64,000 bases of DNA from JAIRVZ01 sp031553415. Lineage in GTDB: Bacteria; Bacteroidota; Bacteroidia; Bacteroidales; Azobacteroidaceae. The stretch covers positions 124,001-188,000 of the forward strand of contig JAVBLO010000007.1 of NCBI GenBank assembly GCA_031553415.1. The letters are read 5' to 3'. Made by a program: the position numbers and the translations under genes. Positions 19,547 through 27,739 of the stretch are shown here, piece by piece (within the stretch, counting starts at the first letter, position 1; each line of letters begins with the position of its first letter). The notes under the pieces are model-generated. The model searched no databases, was not told the DNA's origin, and saw only the letters and a list, made by a program, of their open reading frames with translations.

Positions 19547-20005
19547 ATGATAGTATATCATGGAGGATATTGTGAAATAAATTTGCCTAAAATCATTCAA
19601 GGTAAATATGCAAAAGATTTTGGACAAGGATTTTATTGTACAATAATAAAGGAACAAGCTGAAAAATGGGCGAGACGTTATAGTACTCCTGTTGTTTCCT
19701 CTTATAATTTTCAAACAAAGAATGATGAGCAGTTAATTATTCTTGAATTTAAGAAAATGACGGAAGAATGGCTCGATTTTATAGTTTCTTGCCGCAATGG
19801 TAATATCCATGAATATGATATTGTGATAGGAGCAATGGCTAATGACCAAATCTATAATTATATTGCAGATTATATAAATGGCGTTATTACCAGGAAACAA
19901 TTCTGGGTATTAGCTGAATTTAAGCATCCTACTCATCAGATTAATTTCTGTACTCCGAATGCTTTATCATGTTTGAAATTTGAAAAGAGTGAAATTGTAT
20001 TATGA
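19547..20005 (+). CDS. DUF3990-type protein, predicted ADP-ribosyltransferase-like toxin
   Basis: 152 residues from ATG 19547. A TTG six nt upstream is less likely, because the conserved fold starts at once with MIVYHGG. Visible features are the Y4-H5-G6 start, KYAKDFGQGFYCT (about 20-32), QAEKWARRY, WLDFIVSCR and YDIVIGAMANDQIYNY. These fit DUF3990, a family I place in the ADP-ribosyltransferase superfamily, where the first His and the GxGFY tyrosine contact NAD. The stop codon overlaps the next start by 4 nt, so the two genes are coupled. A toxin role is inferred from this fold and the two-gene arrangement. It could instead be a non-toxic NAD-binding or modifying enzyme. Confidence 0.7.
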   Translation: MIVYHGGYCEINLPKIIQGKYAKDFGQGFYCTIIKEQAEKWARRYSTPVVSSYNFQTKNDEQLIILEFKKMTEEWLDFIVSCRNGNIHEYDIVIGAMANDQIYNYIADYINGVITRKQFWVLAEFKHPTHQINFCTPNALSCLKFEKSEIVL

Positions 20006-20463
20006 CAACAGGTAGAGAAAAAAAAGAATATAATGACTTGTTTTTTTTGTGTAGTCTTATTGAATATATTGCACGTAAAACCAAGAATCATCGCAATGTA
20101 ATTGTTAATCAGATAGGTAATGTTGAGTTGCAGAAATTGTATGAATTAGCAGAAATATATCATAGCGAGAATATTGATAAATTATCGGATGAATTAATAA
20201 TCAAACACCATATTCAGGTAGATAATTTTGATAATCTATCGGTAGCAAAATATAATATTCCTACCTATTGGGATATAGGAAAAGTTTATCATCGTTTGAT
20301 AATTGATGTGGCTGAGAATCAAAATAAAGAACCAATCAATGCATTGATAGAAGTGTATAATTCATGGATTTCAGATAAAATTGAGGATTACAATAGTAGT
20401 ATGTATTACGAAAATCCAAGTTATCTCTACAATTCCTATCTTAAAGGAAAGCCTTTAGAATAA
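20002..20463 (+). CDS. Partner of the DUF3990-type protein, possible antitoxin
   Basis: 153 residues, no signal peptide or membrane segment. It starts inside the stop of the previous gene (ATGA overlap), so it is translationally coupled. The N-terminal part (FFLCSLIEYIARKT, then LYELAEIYHSENIDKLSDELI) recalls the short DUF3791 proteins often found beside DUF3990, but the match is by eye only and this protein is about twice as long. The C-terminal half (PTYWDIGKVYHRLIIDV, YNSWISDKIEDYNSS) is helical in character and not recognised. I infer an immunity or antitoxin role from position. The strand order (enzyme first, partner second) is the reverse of many classical modules. Confidence 0.55.
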   Translation: MTTGREKKEYNDLFFLCSLIEYIARKTKNHRNVIVNQIGNVELQKLYELAEIYHSENIDKLSDELIIKHHIQVDNFDNLSVAKYNIPTYWDIGKVYHRLIIDVAENQNKEPINALIEVYNSWISDKIEDYNSSMYYENPSYLYNSYLKGKPLE

Positions 20464-20492
20464 AAAAAAGAGCCTGATTTCCCAAGCTCTTT
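20462..20492 (-). terminator. Intrinsic terminator of the tRNA-fMet transcript
   Basis: Read on the minus strand, AAAGAGC pairs with GCTCTTT around a 12-nt loop and is followed by a run of eight T ending at 20462. It lies just past the tRNA 3' end. The same sequence touches the stop of the plus-strand gene, so it may serve both sides. Confidence 0.75.
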
Positions 20493-20500
20493 CGATTTAG

Positions 20501-20572
<72 letters not shown>

Positions 20573-20584
20573 ATATTCCGAGTG

Positions 20585-20615
20585 CAAAGGTACAGCTTTA
20601 TTTTATAAATGCAAA
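20585..20615 (-). promoter_or_regulatory. Consensus promoter for tRNA-fMet
   Basis: On the minus strand, TTTG (20615-20612) and TACCTTTG (20592-20585) are separated by 19 nt. This exactly fits the Bacteroidota TTTG/TAnnTTTG promoter. The start site would fall a few nt before the tRNA 5' end at 20572. Confidence 0.8.
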
Positions 20616-20640
20616 TTTTTTCGATGTTTTTTTGAAAAAG

Positions 20641-20671
20641 TTTGCTCGGAATGTGCTTTTTTGTACTTTTG
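20641..20671 (+). promoter_or_regulatory. Consensus promoter for the TetR-family gene
   Basis: TTTG (20641-20644) and TACTTTTG (20664-20671) are separated by 19 nt, an exact fit to the Bacteroidota consensus. The ATG is 28 nt downstream of the -7 box. Confidence 0.8.
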
Positions 20672-20696
20672 CACACAAGTCAGATAAATGTGCAAA
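20668..20696. promoter_or_regulatory. Candidate operator: TTTGCACA-N13-TGTGCAAA palindrome
   Basis: An 8-bp perfect inverted repeat (20668-20675 and 20689-20696) overlaps the end of the -7 box and the expected start site of the TetR-family gene. Its position suits autorepression by that regulator (inference). Confidence 0.55.
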
Positions 20697-20698
20697 TC

Positions 20699-21298
20699 AT
20701 GATGGAGATAACTGTATTTAAAACACGTGAAAGATTGATTGAAGTAGCCCGGCAGCTATTTGCAAGGAATGGTGTCGAGAATACTACAATGAATGATATT
20801 TCCCAGGCATCCAAAAAAGGCCGGCGCACATTATATACCTATTTCAAAAGTAAAAAGGAAATTTATCAGGCTGTTACTAAGTCCGAACTTGACAAAATGT
20901 TGATTAGTCTGAATGAAGTCGCTAAAAAAGATCTTCCTGCTGACCAAAAATTGCTTGAATTCATCGATGCAAGACTGAAAATCGTGAAAGATGTCGTATT
21001 TCGCAATGGTACATTAAGAGCCGATTTTTTTCGTGACATTTGGCGTGTCGAAACTGTCAGGAGGAATTTTGATGTAAAGGAAATCGAGTTTGTGGAGAAG
21101 ATTCTTTCGGATGGCGTTAGGACTGGTATTTTTCAAATTGAAGATACATATGCTGCTGCCGAAGTATTGCATTATGCCTTCAAAGGCTTGGAAGTTCCTT
21201 ATATCAGAGGAACAATTTCCGATTTGATAGATGACAACGAGAAAAAAATAAAAAGCGTCATTGATTTGATGTTTTATGGAATACTGAAAAAACAATGA
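20699..21298 (+). CDS. TetR/AcrR-family transcriptional regulator
   Basis: 199 residues from ATG 20699 (a second ATG follows at once at 20702). The upstream in-frame TTG at 20642 lies inside the promoter and is rejected. The N-terminal HTH is typical: RERLIEVARQLFARNG, TTMNDISQASKKGRRTLYTYF, then KSKKEIYQAV. The C-terminal ligand-binding half is not diagnostic. The fabG gene follows in the same direction after a repeat-filled 100-nt gap. Control of fatty-acid synthesis or of its own promoter through the palindrome at 20668-20696 is plausible but inferred. Confidence 0.9.
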   Translation: MMEITVFKTRERLIEVARQLFARNGVENTTMNDISQASKKGRRTLYTYFKSKKEIYQAVTKSELDKMLISLNEVAKKDLPADQKLLEFIDARLKIVKDVVFRNGTLRADFFRDIWRVETVRRNFDVKEIEFVEKILSDGVRTGIFQIEDTYAAAEVLHYAFKGLEVPYIRGTISDLIDDNEKKIKSVIDLMFYGILKKQ

Positions 21299-21398
21299 AA
21301 AATTAACAATGAAAAATTAAGAATTGTTTGTTAGTGTTTTTCACTAACTCAATTCTATAGTTCATTTTTAATTTTTAATTTTTAATTTTTAATTAGTT
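21299..21398. repeat. Heptad array and hairpin filling the TetR/fabG gap
   Basis: The left side reads in 7-bp steps (AAAAATT, AACAATG, AAAAATT, AAGAATT). A central hairpin pairs GTTAGTG with CACTAAC inside GAATTG/CAATTC. On the right, CATTTTT (21363-21369) is followed by three perfect AATTTTT units (21370-21390). The fabG ATG comes 8 nt after the last unit, so the array occupies the ribosome-binding region. Confidence 0.8.
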
Positions 21399-22145
21399 AT
21401 GAAGTTATTAGAAGGAAAAGTTGCTGTAGTAACAGGTGCTGCTCGTGGTATTGGCAAATCAATTGCTGTTAAATTCGCACAGGAAGGTGCTGATATTGCT
21501 TTCACAGATTTGAGTATTGACGACAATGCCAAGGCTACAGAAGCAGAAATTGCTTCTTATGGTGTGAAGGTTAAAGCTTATGCTTCAAATGCAGCAAACT
21601 TTGAAGATACTCACAAAGTGGTGGAAGAAATTATAAAAGATTTCGGACGTGTGGATATTCTGGTTAATAATGCTGGTATCACACGCGATGGTTTGATGAT
21701 GCGTATGACTGAACAACAGTGGGATATGGTTATCAATGTAAACCTGAAATCGGCTTTCAATTTTGTTCATGCACTGACTCCTGTTATGATGAAACAAAAA
21801 TCAGGAAGTATTATTAATATGAGTTCGGTTGTAGGAGTTTCCGGAAACGCAGGACAAACCAACTATTCGGCTTCTAAAGCGGGTATGATTGGCTTGGCTA
21901 AATCTATTGCCAAAGAAGTGGGTTCCCGTGGTATCCGTGCTAATGCTATCGCTCCGGGATTCATTATTACTGAAATGACAGGCCAACTTTCGGAAGAAGT
22001 AAGGAAACAATGGGCTGACCAGATTCCGTTAAAACGTGGCGGTACTCCCGACGATGTGGCTAACGTGGCTTTATTCCTCGCTTCTGACCTTTCCTCTTAT
22101 GTTACAGGGCAAGTCATTCCTGTTTGCGGTGGAATGAACATGTAA
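21399..22145 (+). CDS. fabG: 3-oxoacyl-[acyl-carrier-protein] reductase FabG
   Basis: 248 residues, the normal FabG length. The Rossmann NADPH-binding motif is VTGAARGIGKS (about 11-21), followed by NNAG (about 90-93). The catalytic triad is S143, Y156 and K160 (NMSSVVG, then NYSASKAG), at the spacing seen in E. coli FabG. It reduces beta-ketoacyl-ACP in each round of fatty-acid elongation. The C-terminal GGMNM end is also typical. It is flanked by repeat arrays on both sides. Confidence 0.95.
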   Translation: MKLLEGKVAVVTGAARGIGKSIAVKFAQEGADIAFTDLSIDDNAKATEAEIASYGVKVKAYASNAANFEDTHKVVEEIIKDFGRVDILVNNAGITRDGLMMRMTEQQWDMVINVNLKSAFNFVHALTPVMMKQKSGSIINMSSVVGVSGNAGQTNYSASKAGMIGLAKSIAKEVGSRGIRANAIAPGFIITEMTGQLSEEVRKQWADQIPLKRGGTPDDVANVALFLASDLSSYVTGQVIPVCGGMNM

Positions 22146-22237
22146 TATTAATAAGTTAAGAGTTAAGAATTAAGAGTTAAGAGTTTTTGTTCAAGCGGCT
22201 TTTAACTCTTAATTCTTAACTCTTAATTCTTAACTTT
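22146..22237. repeat. RTTAAGA heptad array forming a long hairpin (fabG/rluA gap)
   Basis: The left arm (22153-22183) is four 7-bp units GTTAAGA/ATTAAGA. The right arm (22202-22236) is the same units reversed (TCTTAAY). The arms can pair over about 30 bp with isolated G-T or A-C mismatches at the variable first base. The next ATG (22238) directly follows the right arm. Confidence 0.85.
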
Positions 22238-22930
22238 ATGGAAGTTATCTACGAAGACAATCACCTGATTGCTGTGAACAAAACCTGCTCGGAAATTGTT
22301 CAGGGAGATAAAACGGGTGATACTCCTCTTTCGGAAATTGTGGGACAATGGCTGAAAGAGAAATACGATAAGCCCGGCAATGTATTTGTCGGAGTAACTC
22401 ACAGATTGGACCGACCCGTTTCAGGGTTGGTTCTTTTTGCAAAAACGAGTAAGGCATTATCTCGTTTGAATGAAACGTTTAGGGTGGGGGAGATTCAGAA
22501 AACGTATTGGGCGATTGTGAAGAATCAACCTAAGGAACCCGAGGGAGAATTAATACATTATTTGGTAAGGAACGAGAAACAAAATAAATCATTTGCCTAC
22601 GATACTGAAAAAACTAATTCCAAAAAAGCAATTCTTCATTATAAAATAATTGCCCGGTCGGATAATTATTTCCTGTTGGAAATTGACTTAAAAACCGGTC
22701 GGCACCACCAAATCCGTTGCCAGCTGGCAAAAATAGGATGTCCTATTAAAGGTGACTTAAAATATGGTTTCCCCCGTTCAAATCCCGATGGAGGAATCAG
22801 CCTTCATTCGCGAAAAGCAAGATTCATTCATCCTGTTTCGAAACAGGAAATCGAAATAGTTGCTCCTGTGCCGGATGATAAACTTTGGAAAACATTTGAA
22901 ATAAAAAAATCAAACAATGAATCCGATTAA
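22238..22930 (+). CDS. RluA-family RNA pseudouridine synthase
   Basis: 230 residues. It has the family signature THRLDRPVSGLVLF with catalytic Asp D58, and later KTGRHHQIRCQLA and IKGDLKYG motifs. It isomerises uridine in rRNA or tRNA, and the exact target site cannot be read from sequence. There is no N-terminal S4 domain; the protein begins directly with the catalytic fold (MEVIYEDNHLIAVNK). Its end overlaps the next start by 14 nt, so it is coupled to the Nramp gene. Confidence 0.92.
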   Translation: MEVIYEDNHLIAVNKTCSEIVQGDKTGDTPLSEIVGQWLKEKYDKPGNVFVGVTHRLDRPVSGLVLFAKTSKALSRLNETFRVGEIQKTYWAIVKNQPKEPEGELIHYLVRNEKQNKSFAYDTEKTNSKKAILHYKIIARSDNYFLLEIDLKTGRHHQIRCQLAKIGCPIKGDLKYGFPRSNPDGGISLHSRKARFIHPVSKQEIEIVAPVPDDKLWKTFEIKKSNNESD

Positions 22931-24182
22931 ACTGATAAAAAAGCTGTTTGATAAGCGGGGAGACAAGCCTGCTCTCGATTTTTTCAAATATATTGGTCCC
23001 GGTTTGTTGGTGACGGTTGGATTTATCGATCCCGGAAACTGGGCATCGAATATTGCTGCCGGAAGCGATTTTGGCTATTCTTTGTTATGGATGGTTACAC
23101 TATCAACCGTCATGTTGATTGTCTTGCAACACAATGTTGCCCACTTAGGAATCGTTACCGGGAAATGTTTGTCGGAAGCCGTTACGGAAAAATTTCCAAA
23201 AAAACTCGGAAAAGGTGTTTTAACGACGGCCATGTTAGCTTCTGTATCTACTTCCTTAGCCGAAATTTTGGGTGCAGCCATTGCATTGGAAATGCTTTTT
23301 CATATTCCCTTAAAAATAGGCGCTGTACTTGCAACTGTCTTGATTGGCTTCATGATTTATTCCAACTCATATCATAAAATTGAGAAATGGATTATTTGTT
23401 TTGTCTCTATCATTGGTTTTTCTTTCCTTTATGAATTATTCCTTGCTCCTATAGATTGGAAAGAGGCGGCTGTTTCCTGGGTGACTCCGGCTTTCCCGGA
23501 AGGTTCGATGTTGATTATAATGAGCGTGTTGGGAGCTGTTGTGATGCCTCACAATTTATTCCTGCATTCGGAAATCATCCAAAGCCGTCAATGGAATTTG
23601 CATAATGATGCAGTTATAAAAAAACAATTGAAATATGAATTTGGTGATACCATGTTTTCCATGGTGATAGGTTGGGCTATCAATAGCGCTATGATTTTGT
23701 TGGCTGCATCTACATTTTTTGCACAAAAGATTCCTGTTGAAGAATTGCAGCAGGCGCAAAGTATGCTTACTCCTTTATTGGGAAATGGAGCGGGTGTGGT
23801 ATTTGCCATCGCTTTGTTATTTGCAGGTATTTCTTCAAGTGTAACCTCCGGAATGGCGGGTGGAACAATTTTCGCCGGAATGTTTGGTGAACCCTATGAT
23901 ATAAAAGATAAGCATTCCAGGTTGGGGGTAGCCATTTCTTTATTGCTCGCTTTGCTGATAATTATGTTCATAAGTGACCCCTTTCAAGGTTTGATTTATT
24001 CCCAGATGATATTGAGTATTCAACTACCTGTTACTATTTTTACCCAGATATACCTTACCTCTAATAAACAATTAATGGGTAAGTATGCCAATGGCAGGTT
24101 CCTTAATGCCACTCTGTTGTTTATTGGATCAATTGTTACTTATCTGAATATACGTTTATTGATGAGTTTTCTTCAAGGATAA
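22917..24182 (+). CDS. mntH: Nramp-family divalent metal transporter
   Basis: 421 residues with about 11 membrane helices. The two Nramp metal-binding motifs are present: DPGN in helix 1 (D38 to N41) and MPHN in helix 6 (M210 to N213). It imports Mn2+ or Fe2+ with protons across the inner membrane. The start overlaps the pseudouridine synthase gene by 14 nt. I see no Fur, MntR or riboswitch-like site, as expected for a gene read through from upstream. Confidence 0.92.
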   Translation: MNPIKLIKKLFDKRGDKPALDFFKYIGPGLLVTVGFIDPGNWASNIAAGSDFGYSLLWMVTLSTVMLIVLQHNVAHLGIVTGKCLSEAVTEKFPKKLGKGVLTTAMLASVSTSLAEILGAAIALEMLFHIPLKIGAVLATVLIGFMIYSNSYHKIEKWIICFVSIIGFSFLYELFLAPIDWKEAAVSWVTPAFPEGSMLIIMSVLGAVVMPHNLFLHSEIIQSRQWNLHNDAVIKKQLKYEFGDTMFSMVIGWAINSAMILLAASTFFAQKIPVEELQQAQSMLTPLLGNGAGVVFAIALLFAGISSSVTSGMAGGTIFAGMFGEPYDIKDKHSRLGVAISLLLALLIIMFISDPFQGLIYSQMILSIQLPVTIFTQIYLTSNKQLMGKYANGRFLNATLLFIGSIVTYLNIRLLMSFLQG

Positions 24183-24208
24183 GCTGATTTTTTATTCTGG
24201 AAAATAAT

Positions 24209-24216
24209 TATCTTTG
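24209..24216 (+). promoter_or_regulatory. -7 element (TATCTTTG) before serB
   Basis: TATCTTTG fits TAnnTTTG and lies 24 nt before the ATG at 24241. No exact TTTG -33 box is present at the usual spacing. Confidence 0.5.
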
Positions 24217-24240
24217 CCCGGTAACTATGTATTAATAAAA

Positions 24241-25482
24241 ATGGAGAAAGAGCAAAAAGAAGAACTTATTTTGGTGAGCATTTCGGGCGAAGACCGTCCG
24301 GGTGTGACCGCTGCATTAACCGGAATCCTGGCACGGTACAATGCTAATATATTGGATATTGGACAAGCTGATATACATAATATGCTTTCTCTGGGTATAC
24401 TGTTTCAATCTACCGAAGGAAACTCAGGAGAAATCCTTAAAGATCTGTTGTTTAAAAGCTACGAATTGGATGTGCAAATCAGGTTTCGTCCGATTACGGA
24501 AGAAGAATATTCTACCTGGGTTGGCTTACAAGGTAAAAACAGATATATCATTACTTTATTGGGCCGGAAATTAACGGCTAAGCAGATATCTGCTGTAACA
24601 AAAGTCGTTAGCGAACAAGGACTAAACATCGACGATATCAAACGGCTTACAGGTCGTATTCCTTTGGATGAAAACATAAGAACTCCCAAAGCCTGTGTGG
24701 AATTTTCTGTGCGTGGAACTCCCAATAATAAGGAGGAAATGCATAAACAATTCATGGATTTGGCAGGAATACTGGAAATGGATATTTCCTTCCAGGAAGA
24801 AAGTATGTTTCGCCGTACCCGCCGACTGATTTGTTTTGATATGGATTCTACCCTGATTGAAACAGAGGTCATTGATGAATTGGCTGTCAGGAATGGAGTA
24901 GGAGATAAAGTGAAAGCGATTACAGAATCGGCTATGCGGGGCGAAATCGATTTTACTGAAAGTTTTAAACGCAGGGTTGCTTTACTGAAAGGATTGGATG
25001 CTTCTGTGATGCAGGAGATAGCCGAAAATTTACCTATAACCGAAGGTGTTGACCGCTTGATGTGTGTGTTGAAAAAAATAGGATTTAAGATTGCTATATT
25101 ATCCGGAGGATTTACCTATTTTGGTAATTACTTGAAACAAAGGTATAATATAGATTATGTATATGCCAACGAACTGGAAATAGAAGACGGAAAATTAACC
25201 GGGCGTTATTTGGGCGATGTGGTTGATGGCAAGCGCAAGGCAGAGTTGTTACGCCTGATTGCCCAGGTCGAAAATGTGGATATCCGCCAAACAGTTGCTG
25301 TCGGTGACGGAGCCAACGATTTACCGATGATTAGTATCGCCGGTTTGGGAATTGCTTTTCATGCAAAACCTCAGGTAAAGGCAAATGCAAAACAATCAAT
25401 CTCAACAATTGGCTTGGACGGAATCCTTTATTTCCTTGGATATAAGGATTCCCATTTGGATGAAATTGTATTTTTTCTTTGA
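24241..25482 (+). CDS. serB: Phosphoserine phosphatase SerB with N-terminal ACT domains
   Basis: 413 residues from ATG 24241. An in-frame TTG at 24214 overlaps the promoter box and is rejected. The N-terminal ~190 residues form two ACT-type regulatory domains (SISGEDRPGVTAALTG first). The HAD catalytic domain has FDMDSTLIETEVIDE (nucleophile D200, D202), SGGFTYFG and VGDGANDLPM (D356, D360). It makes serine from phosphoserine, the last step of serine synthesis. The ACT domains suggest allosteric control by an amino acid. Confidence 0.95.
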   Translation: MEKEQKEELILVSISGEDRPGVTAALTGILARYNANILDIGQADIHNMLSLGILFQSTEGNSGEILKDLLFKSYELDVQIRFRPITEEEYSTWVGLQGKNRYIITLLGRKLTAKQISAVTKVVSEQGLNIDDIKRLTGRIPLDENIRTPKACVEFSVRGTPNNKEEMHKQFMDLAGILEMDISFQEESMFRRTRRLICFDMDSTLIETEVIDELAVRNGVGDKVKAITESAMRGEIDFTESFKRRVALLKGLDASVMQEIAENLPITEGVDRLMCVLKKIGFKIAILSGGFTYFGNYLKQRYNIDYVYANELEIEDGKLTGRYLGDVVDGKRKAELLRLIAQVENVDIRQTVAVGDGANDLPMISIAGLGIAFHAKPQVKANAKQSISTIGLDGILYFLGYKDSHLDEIVFFL

Positions 25483-25506
25483 TATACCCTCAGCCATTAT
25501 TTTTAT

Positions 25507-26916
25507 ATGAAAAACACAATTCACTACTGTATCATCATTATTTGCTTCTTGACCTTGGGTTGGATGACATTTTCTTGTGTCCGGAAAAAAAAGAGTGAAG
25601 ACAATTCTCCGGTTTCACATCTTGATTTGCCCCAAATCAAAGAAGCCAGGCAGCTAACCGCGCTGACTTTATCGAGTTCCGTTTCTTATTTTATATATAA
25701 AGGAGAGGAAATGGGATATGAGTATGAATTAATCAAAAACTTTGCAGAATCGGAAGGATTAGAACTGAATATCAAAGTTGCGGAAAATGAAAACCGCTTA
25801 TTGGAAATGTTGGAAGTGGGTGAAGGTGATGTCATCGCTTACAACATACCGCTTACTAATGCCAATAAGAAACAATTTATTTATTGTGGACGGGAAGTCA
25901 TCAATAAACAGGTATTGGTGCAGCAGGCGAATGCCAAAGATACCGTATTGAAAGATGTGACGGATTTAATTGGCAAGGAAGTGTGGGTATTGGATAAAAC
26001 CAAATATTACAACCGGTTGGTTAATCTTGACAAAGAGGTTGGTGGTGGGATTATCATTAAAGATATAGAAAAAGACACAGTTTCTGTTGAAGATTTGATT
26101 GAAATGGTTGCTCATGGGCAAATTTCCTATACCTTGAGTGATGAAGATGTTGCCCGGTTGAACAAAACATATTATTCAAACATAAATATTAATCTCGAGG
26201 TGAGTCACCCTCAGCGTTCTTCCTGGGTTGTCAATAAAGATTCCTACCGGTTGGCGGAAGCTTTGGATGAATGGAACGAAAATAATAAAAATACTTCCCG
26301 GTACAGGTCTATCATGAAACGTTATTTTGAAATGAGCAAGATGCCTGGTGATGAACCCGCTCCGATGTTGGGGAAAGGAAAAATTTCTCCTTACGATGAT
26401 ATATTCAAAAAATATGCACCGCAAATTGATTGGGACTGGAAACTGTTGGCATCTATGGCTTATCAGGAATCGAAATTCCAGTTGAATGAAATGTCGTGGG
26501 CGGGAGCTGTAGGTTTAATGGGACTAATGCCCAAAACTGCAGAAGCTTTTGGTATCTCTCCCCAGGAACGGGTGTTGCCGGAACCCAGTGTCAGAGCTGG
26601 TGTCGCCTGTATCAGATCATTGCAGCGTTCGTTTTCCAGAATTGATGATAAAAGCGAACAGACCAAATTTATATTGGCGGCTTATAATGCCGGAATCGCT
26701 CATATATATGATGCGCAGGCGCTGGCGCGTAAATACGGAAAAAATCCGTCTGTTTGGGATGGGAATGTAGAGGAATGCCTAAAATGGAAGCGGTTGCCGG
26801 AATATTATAATGATAGTGTATGCAAGTATGGCTATTTCCGGGGAACGGAAACTCTGAATTATGTAGAGCATGTGGTTGAACGCTGGGAGCATTATAAGGA
26901 AAAAATGAAGAATTAA
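25507..26916 (+). CDS. mltF: MltF-like membrane-bound lytic transglycosylase (lipoprotein)
   Basis: 469 residues. A hydrophobic N-terminus ends in MTFSC, a lipobox-like site (Cys about 20). The first half is a solute-binding-protein domain (GYEYELIKNFAESEG, DVIAYNIPLT). From about 295 follows an SLT transglycosylase domain: MAYQESKF with catalytic E321, then GAVGLMGLMPKTAEAFG and AAYNAG. It cleaves peptidoglycan glycan strands to 1,6-anhydro ends in the periplasm. The stop codon lies at the edge of a long hairpin shared with the convergent DUF3332 gene. Confidence 0.92.
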   Translation: MKNTIHYCIIIICFLTLGWMTFSCVRKKKSEDNSPVSHLDLPQIKEARQLTALTLSSSVSYFIYKGEEMGYEYELIKNFAESEGLELNIKVAENENRLLEMLEVGEGDVIAYNIPLTNANKKQFIYCGREVINKQVLVQQANAKDTVLKDVTDLIGKEVWVLDKTKYYNRLVNLDKEVGGGIIIKDIEKDTVSVEDLIEMVAHGQISYTLSDEDVARLNKTYYSNININLEVSHPQRSSWVVNKDSYRLAEALDEWNENNKNTSRYRSIMKRYFEMSKMPGDEPAPMLGKGKISPYDDIFKKYAPQIDWDWKLLASMAYQESKFQLNEMSWAGAVGLMGLMPKTAEAFGISPQERVLPEPSVRAGVACIRSLQRSFSRIDDKSEQTKFILAAYNAGIAHIYDAQALARKYGKNPSVWDGNVEECLKWKRLPEYYNDSVCKYGYFRGTETLNYVEHVVERWEHYKEKMKN

Positions 26917-26987
26917 AAATGAAAATTAAAAATGAACAATGAAAAATAAATCTCATTTTTCATTGTTCATTTTTAATTTTTCATTTT
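26916..26987. repeat. Near-perfect 32-bp hairpin of AT-rich heptads between convergent genes
   Basis: Arm 26916-26947 (units AAAATGA, AAATTAA, AAATGAA, CAATGAA) pairs with arm 26955-26987 with a single-base length difference. The loop is 7 nt. The stop of the left gene and the stop of the right gene (TAA, 26986-26988) both sit at the arm edges. It can act as a bidirectional terminator or RNA 3'-end stabiliser. Confidence 0.85.
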
Positions 26988-27531
26988 ATTTCGCTGCGAA
27001 GTAAGCATTATTCATTACAACTTGTCTGAAAGCAAGAACACCTGCCTGATCTAAAGTTACCGGCATTTCAGAACCATTAGGAAGATACATAACTACATGT
27101 TGGTCATCAACAACTTTCATCAAAGGAGTTTCAGTTCCATTAGCTTCAAGACTCCATGATTTTTCAGTTTCATTGAAATGGAAATAAACAGTTTCACCTG
27201 TATTTTCTTTAGTGATTTTATGACCTTCTTTGCTGGTTTCAACAGTATAAAGTCCATCCTTTCCCTCTATTTTCTGAACCTTAACATCGGCAACTGGATT
27301 TGAACCTGTCCAGAACTCAATAGAATTCAATACAATTGAATCTGCCATCATGGCAATACCATAAGCAGGAGAAATCACAATAAAGATAAGTTCGTTGATC
27401 CATTTGTCACTGACAGATTGATTCCATGACAGTAGTTTGTTGAATAAACTGAAAGAACCAATACAAGAAGAAAATAATACACTGCTACTCAAAACTGCTG
27501 CGACAGCGAATACATTCAATTTACGTTTCAT
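26986..27531 (-). CDS. DUF3332 lipoprotein
   Basis: 181 residues. The N-terminus (MKRKLNVFAVAAVLSSSVLF, then SSC) is a lipoprotein signal with lipid-modified Cys about 23. It is followed by the conserved DUF3332 stretch: GSFSLFNKLLSWNQSVSDKW, INELIFIVISPAYGI and SIEFWTGSNPV. A hydrophobic segment lies at about 47-65. The rest is a small beta-rich domain. No function is established for the family that I know of. A -7 promoter match (TACATTTG, minus strand, 27611-27604) lies about 73 nt upstream, leaving a long leader. Confidence 0.85.
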   Translation of the reverse strand: MKRKLNVFAVAAVLSSSVLFSSCIGSFSLFNKLLSWNQSVSDKWINELIFIVISPAYGIAMMADSIVLNSIEFWTGSNPVADVKVQKIEGKDGLYTVETSKEGHKITKENTGETVYFHFNETEKSWSLEANGTETPLMKVVDDQHVVMYLPNGSEMPVTLDQAGVLAFRQVVMNNAYFAAK

Positions 27532-27653
27532 TTTGTTTTTTTTAAAGTTAAAAATGGAGTGTTAGTACTCTTTGTTTTCGTAAAAACAATCTTTTTTACG
27601 AAGCAAATGTATAATAAATATTCAAAAAGAAGAAAAAATGCTGCAAATTGATA

Positions 27654-27661
27654 TATATTTG
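27654..27661 (+). promoter_or_regulatory. -7 element (TATATTTG) before the DUF4861 gene
   Basis: TATATTTG fits TAnnTTTG and gives a leader of about 70 nt to the ATG at 27740. No clear -33 box is seen. The divergent DUF3332 -7 box is at 27604-27611. Confidence 0.45.
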
Positions 27662-27739
27662 CATGAAATCTATTATGGTTCTAAACAATTTCCTGTTTGT
27701 TATTGTTCTGATTTATATAATATTAATATTTTAAATTTT

